Shown here: one piece after another, positions 14,001 to 29,000 of the stretch
Numbering within the stretch: position 1 is the first letter of the stretch
How the letters are laid out: each line of letters begins with the position of its first letter
Notes under the pieces: generated by a model
Seen by the model: only the letters and a program-made list of their open reading frames with translations
Databases searched by the model: none
What the model was told of the DNA's origin: nothing
Position numbers and translations under genes: made by a program
Assembly (NCBI GenBank): GCA_002633005.1
Contig: NMRA01000535.1
Span: 206,566-262,984, forward strand
Source: Phoronis australis
Lineage: Eukaryota > Phoronida > Phoronidae
Direction of reading: 5' to 3'
Length of the DNA: 56,419 nucleotides

Positions 14001-17000
14001 TCCAGTTGTCAAGGTCTAAATATCAACAGGCAACAAATACCGTACTTAACTTCAGGTGGCGCTTTCTACCTACATGTGAATAAAAAATTTCATTGCTTTG
14101 TCCACAATCCTATCTATGACAAGTACATTAACTAGAGAACTTGCACAAGTTCACTGGATGTTCCAACATACCTCCAGTGCTGCCACGGGATAGCTAGACT
14201 GTATGAACAAGTCTTGAGCCAGGTTATAGTCACCGGTGAACATGGCTATGTAGCCCATCAACAAACTGTGGTCTTCAAGGTTCTGAGATTAAAGAAAACA
14301 CACTTACAAAAACGCACAAACACCATGAGTGTTAAAGGTCATTAGAAGGTGAACGATTGTGAGCAACAGATGACACCTAATGACAATGGCAAAGTAGGCA
14401 TCAGCTTAAATGGAAAGCCAACGTTTTCAGAAATTTGCTTAAAGGAGAATGCTACCAAAAAAACAACGTATTTTGAATCGATTTAGATTGAGTAGTTCCA
14501 CTCGATAACAGCAAGTAATCAGTTCTTTTACCTGACACTTGACAGCAGACAAACATGCTGAAATTAACTGATGACGTCATAGGTTCTAACACAGTCTTTT
14601 CAGCAGTTCACAAGACGCTTACTCAGTGTCAGCTTATCAATTGACTTCATCGCTTTACACCAATAAATCATTAAAATGCAATGAAAAACCCTTACAAAAA
14701 CACTGACTGTTTAAACAAACGATTTGTTTTATTCCACTGTTACGGATTTATACAAGTTTTTAAGGAACTGTAGCCTACAAAGATTGGTAGCTAACTTACC
14801 GAGGTTGGTTGCAGTAATTAAATTTGGGTCTGTTTGGTGATAAATTAGAATTATTCTTCCGTCAAATACAGACAAGAGAGCATAGCTGTGAGATTTGATT
14901 TTAGACTTGCGAATATTTTCAGTTCTTAACACACAAAACGCTCGGTATAGACCTAATTCACGCTGAAAGGAGGCGCGTTCCAAAACGAGGCTCACTGGGA
15001 TAGCTTTGTTGGCTTATTGGCATAGTTGTATTCCGCGTTGCTCGAACAGTTGGAAAAAATATGGACACTCAACTGTCTGTTTCACAATCCCTAAGGATGT
15101 TGAGATTTGGAAGTGTTGGGTTGTTGCCATACGCCGCGACGAAGGAAAATATTTCCGTTGCTTCTCGGTTGCTGAACATCATAGCACCGACCGTGCTGTG
15201 CTTTCATGACTACGGGTTGAAACGTGATGCATTTTTCTTTCCAAAAAGCCGGGACAGGGCCCTCAATTCCTCAAATTTGGGGCGGAGTATCGGCCCTATT
15301 TCCCTCTCAAAAATATTGAAAAATAACGTGATATTCCCCCCAACGAGGCTTGAAAATTCCCCTAGTGATTGAAAGTTTCTCTCCTAAGTTCAAATTACCT
15401 GTAACCATACAGGTGAGAATTTGATAAGGAACAAAATGTTACTTGAGACAGAGCTAACAACAGGGCGGGGGTGCTATTGATTGTGATCGCGAGGTAGATT
15501 TCTCCCTCACTCGGCGAAAAATTGTTCTCTCAGAAGGCACATGCACCTTTCCCCTCGGATGAACGATGCCTCTGAAGAAATATGATAACTATGCTTGCTC
15601 TGTCCAGTTAACTGAAGTTGAGCTCTAAAACAAGGTTATGCTTTGGATGACTGAATTAGGTGTTTTAATTTTAAATTCCAGTTGGTCCAGATTGATATTT
15701 GAAACCTAACATATGAAATAGACGTAAGAATTTTTAAAAAAGCTTAAAAGAACTTGAAACAATGAAATTGAAAAGCATCAAGTACAATATTCCACCATCT
15801 TCTGTTAAAACATACCTCTATCTTCTGAAGGGATATCACCATTCCAACATCACCGATATGTCGATATACACGAATGGCTAGAAAGAAATTGAGACAATAT
15901 TTAAAGACAATGAAAATACAAAGTAACAATAATGAACAAACAACAGGTGACTCAGTAATCACTGGGTGGCACAAAGGAAGAAAGGGATGCATTCAGTACG
16001 ACATGAACAGACTGAGTACAGAGAAATGTTCACCATCACTAATGATGTCATCTTATTGGTGCGTCAAATATCAGAAAATTTCATGAGACACAATGGAGTA
16101 CATACAATATGAACCATGACATAGATCAGACCCTCTTTTTGACATTATGGCATCGTATTATGTGGCCCAAGGCATGAACTTGATCACGTGGCAGCAAGTC
16201 CACCTCACCATCATTCTGAGGACGACTGCTGACAATGACAGTCGAAAACATTCAATTAATAGTAAGTACACGACTTTCTCATGAAATTCACCTGATAAAA
16301 GTACTAGGTGATGACTTAAATGCATGGATTTTTACAGGTAGTATTTATTTCATCAGTGCAAACTAATGAATTTCTTCAAGGACCTCATTCAGAGAATTAC
16401 TTTAACGGAATACAAGTTTGTTAAAACATATCCGCTAAATGACAGTTTTTAATTCAATCCAATCCTTATTATCCACGAAACACACAAAATTTCCAATTAA
16501 CACTTAAAAGAATGTATTGTACCAATAGAGTAAATCCAGACTGATAGGCTCTATTGACACATTCTATAACAACTGCATAATTTATTATGATTTATTATAA
16601 TAAATTTATTGTAATGATAGTAGGCAGCCGTACAGAAGTCAATCTCCAGACATTTCATGGCAGCCACTCCCAAGTCCACCCAGGCATCCTTGCTGTTGAG
16701 GTAATGACAGTAGACCCAGGCATCTTTAAACCGACCAAGGGCTATACACTGTTCTATGTTCTTTTTCAACTGAAAAACATTAGCGCTAATTGTTAGGCTT
16801 GAAATCACTCCAAACATTTTACATAAAAATAAACAAATATTAAAACAGAATTGATAAAATTACTACTTCTAACAGTAATTCTAATCACTTATTTCACACA
16901 AGCTAGTTATTGCCAAAATGACCATTTTCTCTTTTTCAAAGCATTATTACCTCGCTACAAATAAATCATGTGAACTTGGACGGACGGATAGACAGGGATG

Positions 17001-20000
17001 ATGGCATAGTGTACCCGCATATAAATATGTTAGACACTGCATAAAAATTATCAAAAGTTTCATTCATCAATAAAATGTACATTTGCACAGTCATTTGTCA
17101 ACAAGGATGTTGGACTGGATTAAACTGACACTATGCACATATCAGACTCAAACTTACACTAATATGCACATATCAGACTCAAAATTACACTATGCACATA
17201 TCAGACTCAAACTTACACTAATATGCACATATCAGACTCAAACTTACACTATGCACATATCAGACTCAAACTTTGACTATGCACATAATCAGACACAAAC
17301 TTACACTAATATGCACGTATCGGACTCAAACTTACACTATGCACATATCCGACTCAAACTTACACTAATGTGCACATATCAGACTCAAACTTACACTATG
17401 CACATATCAGACTCAAACTTACACTATGCACATATCTGACTCAAACTTACACTACGCACATATCAGACTCAAACTTACAATATGCACATATCACACTCAA
17501 ACTTACACTAATATGCACATATCAGACTCAAACTTTACTCAAGACTGACCAATCATAGGGAGTACTTCGTGTAAAGATTTGAAATTCACAGTCCTTTAAC
17601 CTGATTGGTGATTTTTTTAGAGCTCACAGCCTGTGCATCACGATCAAACAAGACACTTGCATTGAACAATGCACCACCAATAATTTTGATCTGCAAAACA
17701 AACACGTACCTGTGCTTGCTGCATTTCTTGTGGCTTGTCCTCAATATTCGGGTGTGTCTCCAGATACGTGGTGGACACCTTGCCACTAGGTGTCTGCAGC
17801 GTCACCTCACCACTATGCAACATTAGAGGCACAAGACCGTGGGGCAGTTTGGATGTGCCTGCAAGCTGGCAGCTGGAACCTGCAACAAAGAAGTTACAGT
17901 TGTATTGGGAAAGAGTTTATATTATGTGACTAATGAAACCTGCAGTACTTAACAGAGTTAGTAATCAACAATGTGAGCCTATCTAAACACATGCCTGAGC
18001 TCAGTTCTGCAGACTGCAAGATCTTGACTTGCCCTTGTGGCTAACAATCTTAACATGAGTAATGGTAACATGGAGCCTCAATCTCATGTATCACTAATTC
18101 TATCCCATAATTCAGCATTCTAACCTCGCCAACCAACCACTTCAATGGCCACCACTTTGCTAGGACAGACCAAGTAAGCTCCAGAACATATCCAACTTGG
18201 CATGAAAGGCTGTTTAGGTTTCAATTTGTTGGCAACATTTTAACCTTTTCCACGATGATCAGGTCAACAAGAAGAGCAACATGCAGCATTGAAATGTGCC
18301 CACAAATGCACCGCAAACGGTGTGCTTCTACGAGTGTTCATTTGTATGATAAAATGGTCATTAGATGGCGCAACATATGTTGAATACATCTGAAACATGT
18401 CTTTGTTTCTTTAATACAAAGCTATTTACTAAATTTCATAAAAATCTGTCAATAAACTTCAAAGAAACAGTGGAAAATGGAAAAAATGAAATTGCCACTA
18501 TGAGGCACAGTGTTCAACAGATCCACTGAAAGTTGACGTCGTCCGTTGTCAACTTCATATGAATACATTTGTTAAATTTAATAAAGATCCTGCAGTGAAT
18601 TTAAGAGATACAGCTATAGGCGCAAAAAACTGCCACTAGGGGGCACCACCACAAAAGTCGGAAATTTCATCGTCAACAGTCCACTTCGCACTAAGAACAT
18701 ATATGCCAATTTTCACTATCCTCCATAGAGGGGCAAACGTAAAAACAGACTCGAAAACAGTAAAAATGGCCACTAGGTGTCGCAAAATACCTTGAATCCA
18801 TTCAAAAATGGAAGGATATTGTCATCTCACTAACTGATGCCTATGTGCCTAATTTCATATCCGTTGAGGACCTTTCAAGATACAGACTGAGGTAAGTGTA
18901 AAAAAACTAAAACTCCCACTTGTAGTCGGATTCGTCCAAAATTTGTCGTCATCTGTGGTCAGCTTCATAGAAACATCTGTCAAATCTCATCAAGATCCTG
19001 TAAGGGGAGATACAGCTGCTGACGCCTGACAGCAGACGATGGATGCCCGATGCCCAGACAGAGATGACAGCAATATAAAGAATTAACCCAGATATGAATA
19101 TGTGGGTGCATAAAAATGAAATAAAAAGTTCCACAACATCACACTAGCAAATTAAACATCAATAAAAATGTCACTTCCACATGTTGAACATACATATTAT
19201 TTGATAAATTAAATATAAATTAAAGCCGGGATGCAACATGATGCAACATGATGCAACATGATGCAACATGATGCAACATGATGCAACATGATGCAACATG
19301 ATGCAACATGATGCATTGAAAAGGTCCATAATTACACTTAGTTGCCTAATCAACAAAATCTTGTTCAAAATTGTTCACTTATTATAAACGAGAGGCTGCT
19401 CAGACAATCCTTACCACTGACAATTTCTCTAAAGTAAACGTAAGTGTACATCTTCTCCTCATCATAGGCAATGAAGACACCTTTATCAGGCATCCAGTTG
19501 TCCCATAGTATACCCCCAACCCCAGGAGGGAACTCAGGGATCTCAATCACCTGATCATTCACCTGAGATAACGAAAAGTAAAGAGTCACACGTCTGGAGT
19601 TTTCCAAAATGACAAATATCTTCTCGTCAAAACATCAATGAAATTACAATAATAACTGCAGTGGCATTACTTTAAAAAAAAACTCTTAAATTGTTTTATT
19701 TTTAAGAAGTCATTGCTACAGTGCCTTTAAATTCAAGGGGACTTTTCAACTAAATTGAACAAAAATAATTTGTAAAGCTTATAATTAACTTTGCTCATGA
19801 ATTATCAAGTCACATAACTTAATTTAATATAAAATGTAAGACCGCTGTAAAATAAAATTTGCTATATTCACAGGAAATGAATGAACTTAAAACTATTTTG
19901 AAAAAAACTTTGGTTACAGTAACTACAGTAAAATAGGCTAGATGTGATAAGTAAATAAAATAGATGTTGGAATGCCATACAGTTTCCGAGGGATAAGAAG

Positions 20001-23000
20001 AGTAAAATAAAGTAAAACGATTGTAAGTACTAAAAATTGAAATATTTTCCACATTTCGAGCAGTACGCTCTTTATCAAGGGCATGACACAGACTGATGAA
20101 TAGACAGATGTGATATTTTTAGTCATTAACTAAACACCTGTATTGTGACAAACTCAAAGCATATTTCAAGAACCTTTTGTTATCCTTTGATTACACCACA
20201 ATCAACATACACAACAATCAACATACATCACAATCCATTTAAACCACAATCAACATACACCACAATCAACATACACCACAATCATCATACACCACAATCA
20301 ACATTCACCACAATCATCATACACCACAATCAACATACACTACAATCAACATACCAGTTTTTAGATATAACAATACAATCAACATACCGGGTTATAGACA
20401 TAACCATCACTCTTGTCGTCTATGAAGATGAGTCGCGTCCCTGTTGTGTCCGGAAAGACCTTGCGCACTCCCACCTCATGTCTGAATTCATTCACGTACT
20501 GCCAGTCTTCTATGAGGAAATAGTACAGACCACCAGACTGGAGAGAAGAAATAAGAATCATTGTTTGTAATGGTTGAAAAACTATATTTTGATCAACAAT
20601 AACTACAATAACTACAATAACTTTTTCTGTACATGCAATGGCAAGATCTTATTATAATCATCTTGTAAAGATGTATTGAGCACTCACAGGTATGAAGGAC
20701 ATTCTTACATAAACACTGGACAGCCAGTTGCAACAAAAATCTGAACATTCCTCCTAATTGTAATATATTAAAGACACAACTGGCGTAAAGCTCTTTAGTT
20801 CAACATTCAAGATTATCGGAAAATTACTCACACTAGCATATTGACCTAATCATCAACTTGCATAGGCGGATTTAGGGGGGGGGCCCAGGGGGCCCGGGCC
20901 CCCCCCTGGCTGTGGCAAAAAAATAAAACAGTAAGAGCGTAGGGAAATGGTGAGTTTATTAATTAACCCCGGTAATTAAAATTATACGGATGAAAAAAGA
21001 TTTAAATGTGTGCAGTTTTAGTGTTGGGGGGGGGCTCAAATCCAATTTCAAGTGTCAAATTCGGAACACGGCGCGTTTGTAACGGAACTATGGCTAAGTA
21101 TAAAGTCTCCCGCGATATCCTAGGCGACCGGCAGCGGCGCTGTGCGCTACGACTCCGTTTCCGTCGTCTGCTCCACTGTGCAATTAAGAAAATTTACTTC
21201 ATTTTTTTAAAGAAAATGGAACTTGAGTGACGATGAAAAAACAGAAGCTGTTGGTAATTTTAATCGAAGCCTTAGTGAATCATTCAGAAACTCGCAATAT
21301 TCTCTTTGTCAAACCTTATCTTAAGACGGTTTCCAAAGCAATCCCTTCATTATTGCCAACACGAAAAATGGATTTGGTCTTTTGGGCATTTGAAGACTAT
21401 TTCAAATACGACAAATTTATTAAGAATTGATGGCACAAAATATAAAACGTGTAATAAGCATTACAAAAAGAAGTAGGTTACGCGCACAAACGCTGTGGCC
21501 CATAAACAAGTAAGTCTTTTAGTATGAAATTTGTAGTCAAATCGTGGTGGTGTAGTGGTAACGTACGCGCTCTGTCCGCCAGGTCGTGAGTTCGAGTCTC
21601 TGATACTTGCATTTTTTTTCCTGTTTGACACGTTCTCCGTGTTTTTTTTTGCCTTTTTTTCTTGGATAATACTTCAGGAATCAAGGAAAATGCTTGATTT
21701 TTAGAGGTAAAAACAGAAAAATTTCCCCCCATTCAGTGCTATGCGCATCTACATTCGTGGTTCAGTTTGCGCAAATGCTTCCAACCGGACAAAATGTTGG
21801 GCCCCCCCCCTTGTGATATCCTAGATCCGCCACTGACTTGTCATTTTAACTCACTTTCTCCAGAAACAATGAGCAGTCCCAATGCTTCCTGGTTCAAAAT
21901 ATTTTGTATTTCAGAACATGAACAGAGAACAAGTGAACTGAATGAACAAATTTGATAAGTGATAGCACCAACTCACGTCTGTGCCATAGATCAGAAACTC
22001 TGGTGTCATCGTATGACATAATATTCTCACATCGCTGTCTTTGTCAGGAAACAGTCGAGTTTCACGTTCCTCGCTAGTTCCTGTGTCAGCATCCGTCTGA
22101 AACAAAGAAATTGGAAACGTGAAGAGTGTGCACATGGAGTTCTATAAAGCTATAGTATTCAACAAAAACAATGTATCAAATAGATTAAAATACAAATATC
22201 TAGATGCAGACATTTGACCTCAAGTGACCCCATACATGTTAGACATCCCTAAAGGTATTTCTGACAGAAACTCCCTGGCAGTAAGACAGATTTTAAAGTT
22301 TGTATACTTATTCTAATAGGACTATTCATGATCCTTTAATCATAAATAAAATTAAGTGTACATCTTCAGATGAGGCATTCATAAAGAAAAAAATGTGCCA
22401 AATTCTCATTTTTTACTGAGAATGTGTGTCAGAAAAATAACCAGTCATCCACGTGAAGATGTCAAAACACTACTAAATAAATGAAGAGTCAGCTACAAAC
22501 TGTCAGAACTTCTTCAGAAAAAACAATAAAAAAATAAAAAAGAACTTCTTCAATTGTCACAATGTTTTTGGTGGCAATAACTTAAGGCATGAAAATTTGC
22601 TGTAATTGTTTTGGGCGAAAACAAAAACTTGCCGTGCTCTTGAAACAATCTACTACAAATTGCTGCAATGTACATTGCAGCAATCAGAGGCAAAAAATCA
22701 GCACAAATCATGACAACTTAAGGATTTTTTAAGTATTATGGAAATATGTGCATCTGACCATTATTGAAGCAATAATCCAGTACTCACAATGTGTAGCTGG
22801 ATTTTATTCTCAAACCCCACCGCTGCATAGTCAGCATTGAGTTTGATGGTTTCCACGGTGCCCAGGTACTCTCGGTCCATCATCTTCACCGGGCCTGAAA
22901 TATAGTTAGGCAAAACTGAAGACATTTCAATTCACCTCGCCTGGAGTACAGGCACTAAACACTACAAACAGAACCAATATCCATTAGAAAACAGATATTA

Positions 23001-26000
23001 CAGCTTAACGACAATATAATCTGGTGATTAAGACAACAGCTTACCCCGTCATGGGAACAGGGTTTCACAACAAAACTTTTAATAGGAACAGTATTAGCCA
23101 TAGGCTATTAGCCACAGGCTTGGAAAATACTTAAGAATAGAAGAATGGTACATTTTGATGAAAAAGTGAAAATCTAGTGGAAGGATTCTAACTGGTTACC
23201 ACCAAGCAAGAATGAAACATAATCGACGCCAAAAATTTTGCTTTTAGGAGTTATGCTTTCCTCAAGACATGGCCATTGCAATGGATAAGCTCTTGTTTCA
23301 AATATGTCAATGAATGCAAAACACACAGTTTACATTCCAATATAAAAACCTCCCTGAGAGTACACCACATTATGTAGAGTAACGCTTCCAAATAACATCC
23401 TGTTACTCAAGTGATAGGAATTCTGATGAAACAGACTCTGGTGTTTATATTTCCCATCAGATATCAAGTGCACAATACCTTCCTCACTAAGATAGTAGAA
23501 CCATGCTCTGTTATTCATGCCTACTGCTAGATGGTAGGGACCGAGTCCAACAAACGACGGCTCCACATCAATACCAATGGTAACAGGAGGATCCTGGATA
23601 TGAATATAAAACATAGTTTTACAACTGGCCTATCGCAAGCTTCACCCCCTTGCAAAAAATCACAGGACATCCGACAAACAAGCATGCGATATGTTCATGT
23701 AAAGCTGGGTATGTACCTTAAAGTCGAATTATCTGAACGATACAATATATTACAGGATCTTTCGAACAAAATCAGGGAAGATCCACGGATAATTTTATTC
23801 TGACGTCTGCTAAATTCCCCCAAATGAAAAGTAGGTGGGACTGGTGGGACTCCCCGAATAAAGTAGGTCGAGTCGATAGCACTGTTTACGCTTTTCTAAT
23901 CTTCAAACGAAATATTCTGATTAAAAAACTCAGGTTCATAGCTCGTGTACATACTCATCTTGCCCTAGGCAAGCACTTAGCTCTGGTAGGTCTCGGGCTG
24001 TGTCTAAGTCAATTTAATAAATGGAATTCGGTGGCCGCCGATTTTGCACCATTAAGACATCTAAGTTAGGCTTACCTTCTGATAAACTTCACATTTTTTG
24101 TAGTTTCATTGCATAAAGGTAGCTTTCATTTAATTTTAAACATAACATGATCAATAAGCTGTGGTATGGTTACAAAAGATGGTGTAGAGGCAAAAAATAC
24201 CTATTTATATAAATAACTCATAAATCTTTTTTAAAGCTAAATAAATCTAAATATCATATTTGAACAACTTAAAAATGAGCTCTCGCTAACTCTACAGGCG
24301 AAGTGTATACTAGAGGTTCTCATCAAAAAGTAATTCAACTGTTTATTTTTTCGTGACAACAGTTCGAACAAGGCTTCAAGTTCAGTAAATGAATCCAGTG
24401 CCCCTCCGTGTCGATCGAATCGCTCAATTTTGGAGAGAAGTTCAGTTGAACACCAGCCTACAGGTATATGAATAACAAAATCATACCACTGCTTTGAAAC
24501 AAAACGATGTCGCTATAAAGTGTCCTTAAAAACAATGTACGGGGACTACCGCTAGACTAGTGCTCAGATCCAGCAGTGAATACTGAGACAAGACTACCGC
24601 TAGACTAGTGCTCAGATCCAGCAGTGAATACTGAGACAAGACTACCGCTAGACTAGTGCTCAGATCCAGCAGTGGATACTGAGACAAGACTACCGCTAGA
24701 CTAGTGCTCAGATCCAGCAGTGGATACTGAGACAAGACTACCGCTAGACTAGTGCTCAGATCCAGCAGTGGATACTGAGACAAGACTACCCCTAGACTAG
24801 TGCTCAGATCCAGCAGTGGATACTGAGACAAGACTACCCCTAGACTAGTGCTCAGATCCAGCAGTGGATACCGACACAAAGGCGGCCAGACAAGTGAAAC
24901 TCCAGAGTCAAAATCAGATAGGCTGACAGGTTAGCCACCAAACTGAAAAGTACGTATCTAGGAAGAAATATATTATGTGTTTAAACTTCGATCAAGCAAC
25001 ATTGCCAAGTTCAGCTGCTCGTGTGGCCGTTCACACAGTTTGATCCATAGGCATAGTTTACACCTTTATGCATAATTTTCAGCTTAGGAGATGCCCAAAA
25101 AATGACAGGATATTCTTTTCGAGCTGCATAACGGCTATCAAAATTACACATGCCATATCAACATCGTTTCACCATTCTTAAAACACCATTTCCTGAGCTA
25201 TAGTCTAAAATGTGTTTTACACGACAACTTATTGTTTGTTGGGTAAAATGGCGGCTTGGAAATGCAGACGAAGGTGTGTCAATAATGCAGCTTGGAATGA
25301 CCAATGACAAAAAAGAGGAAAATTTCCTAAGTGAGGTATCTTCCATAAATAAATAGGGTTGTGCCATATAAATATCTTTTTTTGGCTCTAAAATTTAAAA
25401 GAAATAGACGTTTTTACATGACTAAAGTCAGAACAATGATAAAAAAGAGAGGAAAAAAGAGGAAACTGGAAATCAAATCAGAGGAAATCGAAACCAAAAA
25501 AGAGGAAATCCTCTTAAAAGAGGAAAATTCCAAGCCCCAAATGCTGCGTCTGACTGGTAAGATAAGTTGCCAGTCATAATCCTGGCGATAGGTCAACTTC
25601 AATGATGTATTCAGTAAATCTGCAACTCTTTATGCTATCAACTTTATTTAGAACTCTCATAAAAACCCCAGCAAACTGGTTCCAAAAGTACAGTGCCTTA
25701 AGCTAGTTTTAGCTAATATCAACAATTACTTATTATTGGCATTTTTAATGACAATAGCTGAAAGGAAAACACAAAACGATTGAAATACAGCGACACTTTC
25801 TAGAAGAACCAGCTGACCTAGATCAAAACTTAAAAATACAATATGATAAAAGAAATGTGTGTACTTTATAAAAGACCCACAACTTTGGACGTTAAGAAAC
25901 TGCCCATACCAAATTAAATAGAAAACTTTATACAACTAAAAAGCACAGAAGCATCTTTTGCTTGACCCAATTACCAATTCCAGTGTGTAAGATTCGTGGA

Positions 26001-29000
26001 CATCTCGAGACAATAGCCAACATTGTGAGCACACTTTGAATAACCTAGTGGACTATAGTGGTAATTTGATGGCACACTGGGACACACGACACTGGGACAC
26101 ACGACACTGGGACACACGGCACTGGGACACATGACACTGGGACACACAACACTGGGACACACGACGACACTGGNACACACGACACCGGGACACACGACAC
26201 TGGGACACACACGACACCGGGACACACGACACTGGGACACATCACACTGGGACACATCACACTAGGACACATCACACTGGGACACATCACGCTGCAGGGC
26301 TTAGAATGACAAATGGCAATCAAAGCAGAAATTTTACGGCCCAAAAACATGCGCGCAGCCTTGAAATAGTTGATGTGGACTTTGTGCCGACAAAAAATCG
26401 GGAGGACTAGCAAAAAAAAATGTACCACCTCCAAAAGCGTGCGTCTGCGTCTTTTTAGCTCGTCCGCCACTCCCAACTCTACACATTTCTGGCTGCAGAG
26501 TCGTAGTATTTGTCACCGCGGTTTACAATCACACGAGACGCCATTGAAGAAATTCACCACCCTATCCCAGATGCCCCGGCAATGTTGACAATTTACGTTC
26601 CTCTGAAACATAAAGAGCAACTTCCGCTTTTCGAGGTGAAAGTCGTCGGCAACGCCGCGGTAAGAAAGAAATTTGCTGCGGAAATTTTATATCAAATCCG
26701 ATTCTTTTTTACGTGGAAATTTACCAAATTACACGGACAGAGCATTTGAAAAAAGCAGAAATCCGCGTTTCCGCAGAAAATTCCAAGCCTTGACACTGGG
26801 ACGCATCACACTGAGACACATCACACAGCATTAAGTTCACAAGAGAACACAAAACACTATCCACCAAATACCCTACTGCCATCTAGTGACAAAAAGTAAT
26901 CCAACGTGTCATTGCAATGTCAGAAAATCTCTTGCCATCATTCACCTGCTGTATACTGTCCTGTATGGTGATCTCCAACAGGGATGTCAGGAAGGCAATT
27001 CTGGTGTGGTGTGACTCACCCAACATGGGTAATTTGGAAAGGTAGACGTGTAGACTACCTTTGGTGGTGGACACAGCCAGTAACTGACCATCATCTGTCC
27101 ACTGGATACGGTCAAGGCCACGCTCATCCTCCAGGTTAATGATGGCGTACATTTCTTTGAGGTCAGCGAGGTCATGAACTTTAATACTGGAACAATGGAT
27201 GATTGCAATGAAATCTACATTTCTTTAAGATTGAATGTGTGTGTCTGTGTGTGTGTGCGTGCGTGGGTGTGTGTTATATTTATCACATGAACTTTGCAGG
27301 TCATTACATGCATTACATGGGCCATTTTCACTTCGCAAACTATAGTTGACTATAGTTGATAGTCACTTGAACAGAAAAGGGAAATGTGTACTGAGTCAGT
27401 ATCGAACCAAGCACATGAACGCCATCTACTGGACACAGACCATAGAGTGTGTACACATAAGAAAGCAATGTAAAGCATTTAACACAGTCACATATAAAAC
27501 ATTTATAATTCATAATTGACCTACAAATTGTTGATTATTCTGTCAATTCAAATGTTTGCTTGCAATTTCCCAAAGGAGGCAATCCTGAGACTACACTAAC
27601 ACTATTCTGGGGCAGGGTTCAATGATTGTTAGATTCAAAAGTCAATGGTCCCAGCTGAAAACAACCGTGGTACTCACAAAACAGAGCATTGTATTAACAC
27701 CACTAATTAAAGGCAGGCATTCATTAGTTCTATTAATTAGACGCAGACATTCACTAGTTCTATTCCTAAAATGTGTCAAATAAACTCACCAGTTGTCTCC
27801 ACATGAAGCTGCCTTATTGAGTGACAGTGATATGGCAATACTGGTCAGATTGTCTTTGTGGTTTCTGGCTTGAAACAGTTCCTACAGGAAAAACAGGAGA
27901 TGTAGTCATACTCTCTGCCAGTCCCTCTCAGGAGTGACATTGACAATAGATGGAGTTACAATTTGTCTGTCAACATTCTACTTTGTACAGTTGCACCAAA
28001 AGTCCTTCACAAGTCCACACTAACATGAACAATAAAAATTACGAAGATTTTTGTTATTTTTATTTCACCATGACAAAGGATGTTTTTAGGTTTTAAACTA
28101 ATATCATGCAAATCATGTTATCTCTTTCTTGATTTACTATCCTTGCAAGCAAAAATAGCTATCAATAGTCACTTTCACAGGCGGCGCACCATAGGGGGCT
28201 GGGGGGAGCTATAGCCTTTTTCAGTGCTGCGCCGCCCATGGTCCTATATGACCAATTCCATTCATGTGTGTGGACGTCACAGAAAGAGTCCTACCTGACC
28301 AATTTCTTTCATGTGTGTGGAAATCACAACAAAGTAACCTTGGGAGAAACCAATCATAATGTAGCCATCGCCGTACCACTTGTATGAGGCGATATTGCCA
28401 TAGCGTTGCTGGAAGGCCAACTCTATGGGGTTCTCTGGGTCATTCATGTTGAACAGGAACAGCGTTTTACGGCCAATCACAACGCTTACCTGCAGCAAGC
28501 AGGTTTGTTAATGAGATGTAATATATGATATCATTTACCATGCATATTAGCCATTTGATATTAAGAGTAAAGCACAAATGAGTGACAACCTACAGATGTC
28601 TGGAGGAAAGATTTTTAATTAATTCCATCATAACACAGTGCTAACTTTCGTAACCTTCGTTAAAAAAAGATCAGTTACTAGGCAACATGAAGCTGTTGTA
28701 TTGTTACACGACTGTACGCTATAGGTGTGAGTCTGGCATAAATTAGTAAATTGAGAGTACCTAACACAAGCAGTTTCAATAACATGTTTTAAAACAAGAA
28801 TTAACTAAAAACAAAAACAAGTTTCCCAAAATATCACATACAAAAACTCTCCTGTTACCTGTACAACTTTCTAATTAAATGTCTGACAATTGCCATGGAT
28901 TAATACTTGATAATAACACAAACTGTTGTGGTGATACGCCCTTTACTCTCATGTCACTGGTCTCATAATATTCCTTACTATGCAATACAATTCCATTTTT

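Noticed and set aside
17083-17558. Possible CRISPR-like repeat array
   Set aside because: Units are contiguous with no unique spacers, in a eukaryotic intron; a minisatellite. The same holds for the other arrays.
20145-20570. 141-codon plus-strand frame
   Set aside because: It is the antisense of WDR19 exon 13 plus the adjacent minisatellite.
21544-21608. Functional tRNA gene
   Set aside because: A and B boxes are present but the acceptor stem halves do not pair, and it lies inside a transposon.
24526-24879. 117-codon frame with a 16-residue period
   Set aside because: The 48-bp minisatellite in WDR19 intron 9; no start context, splice or family support.
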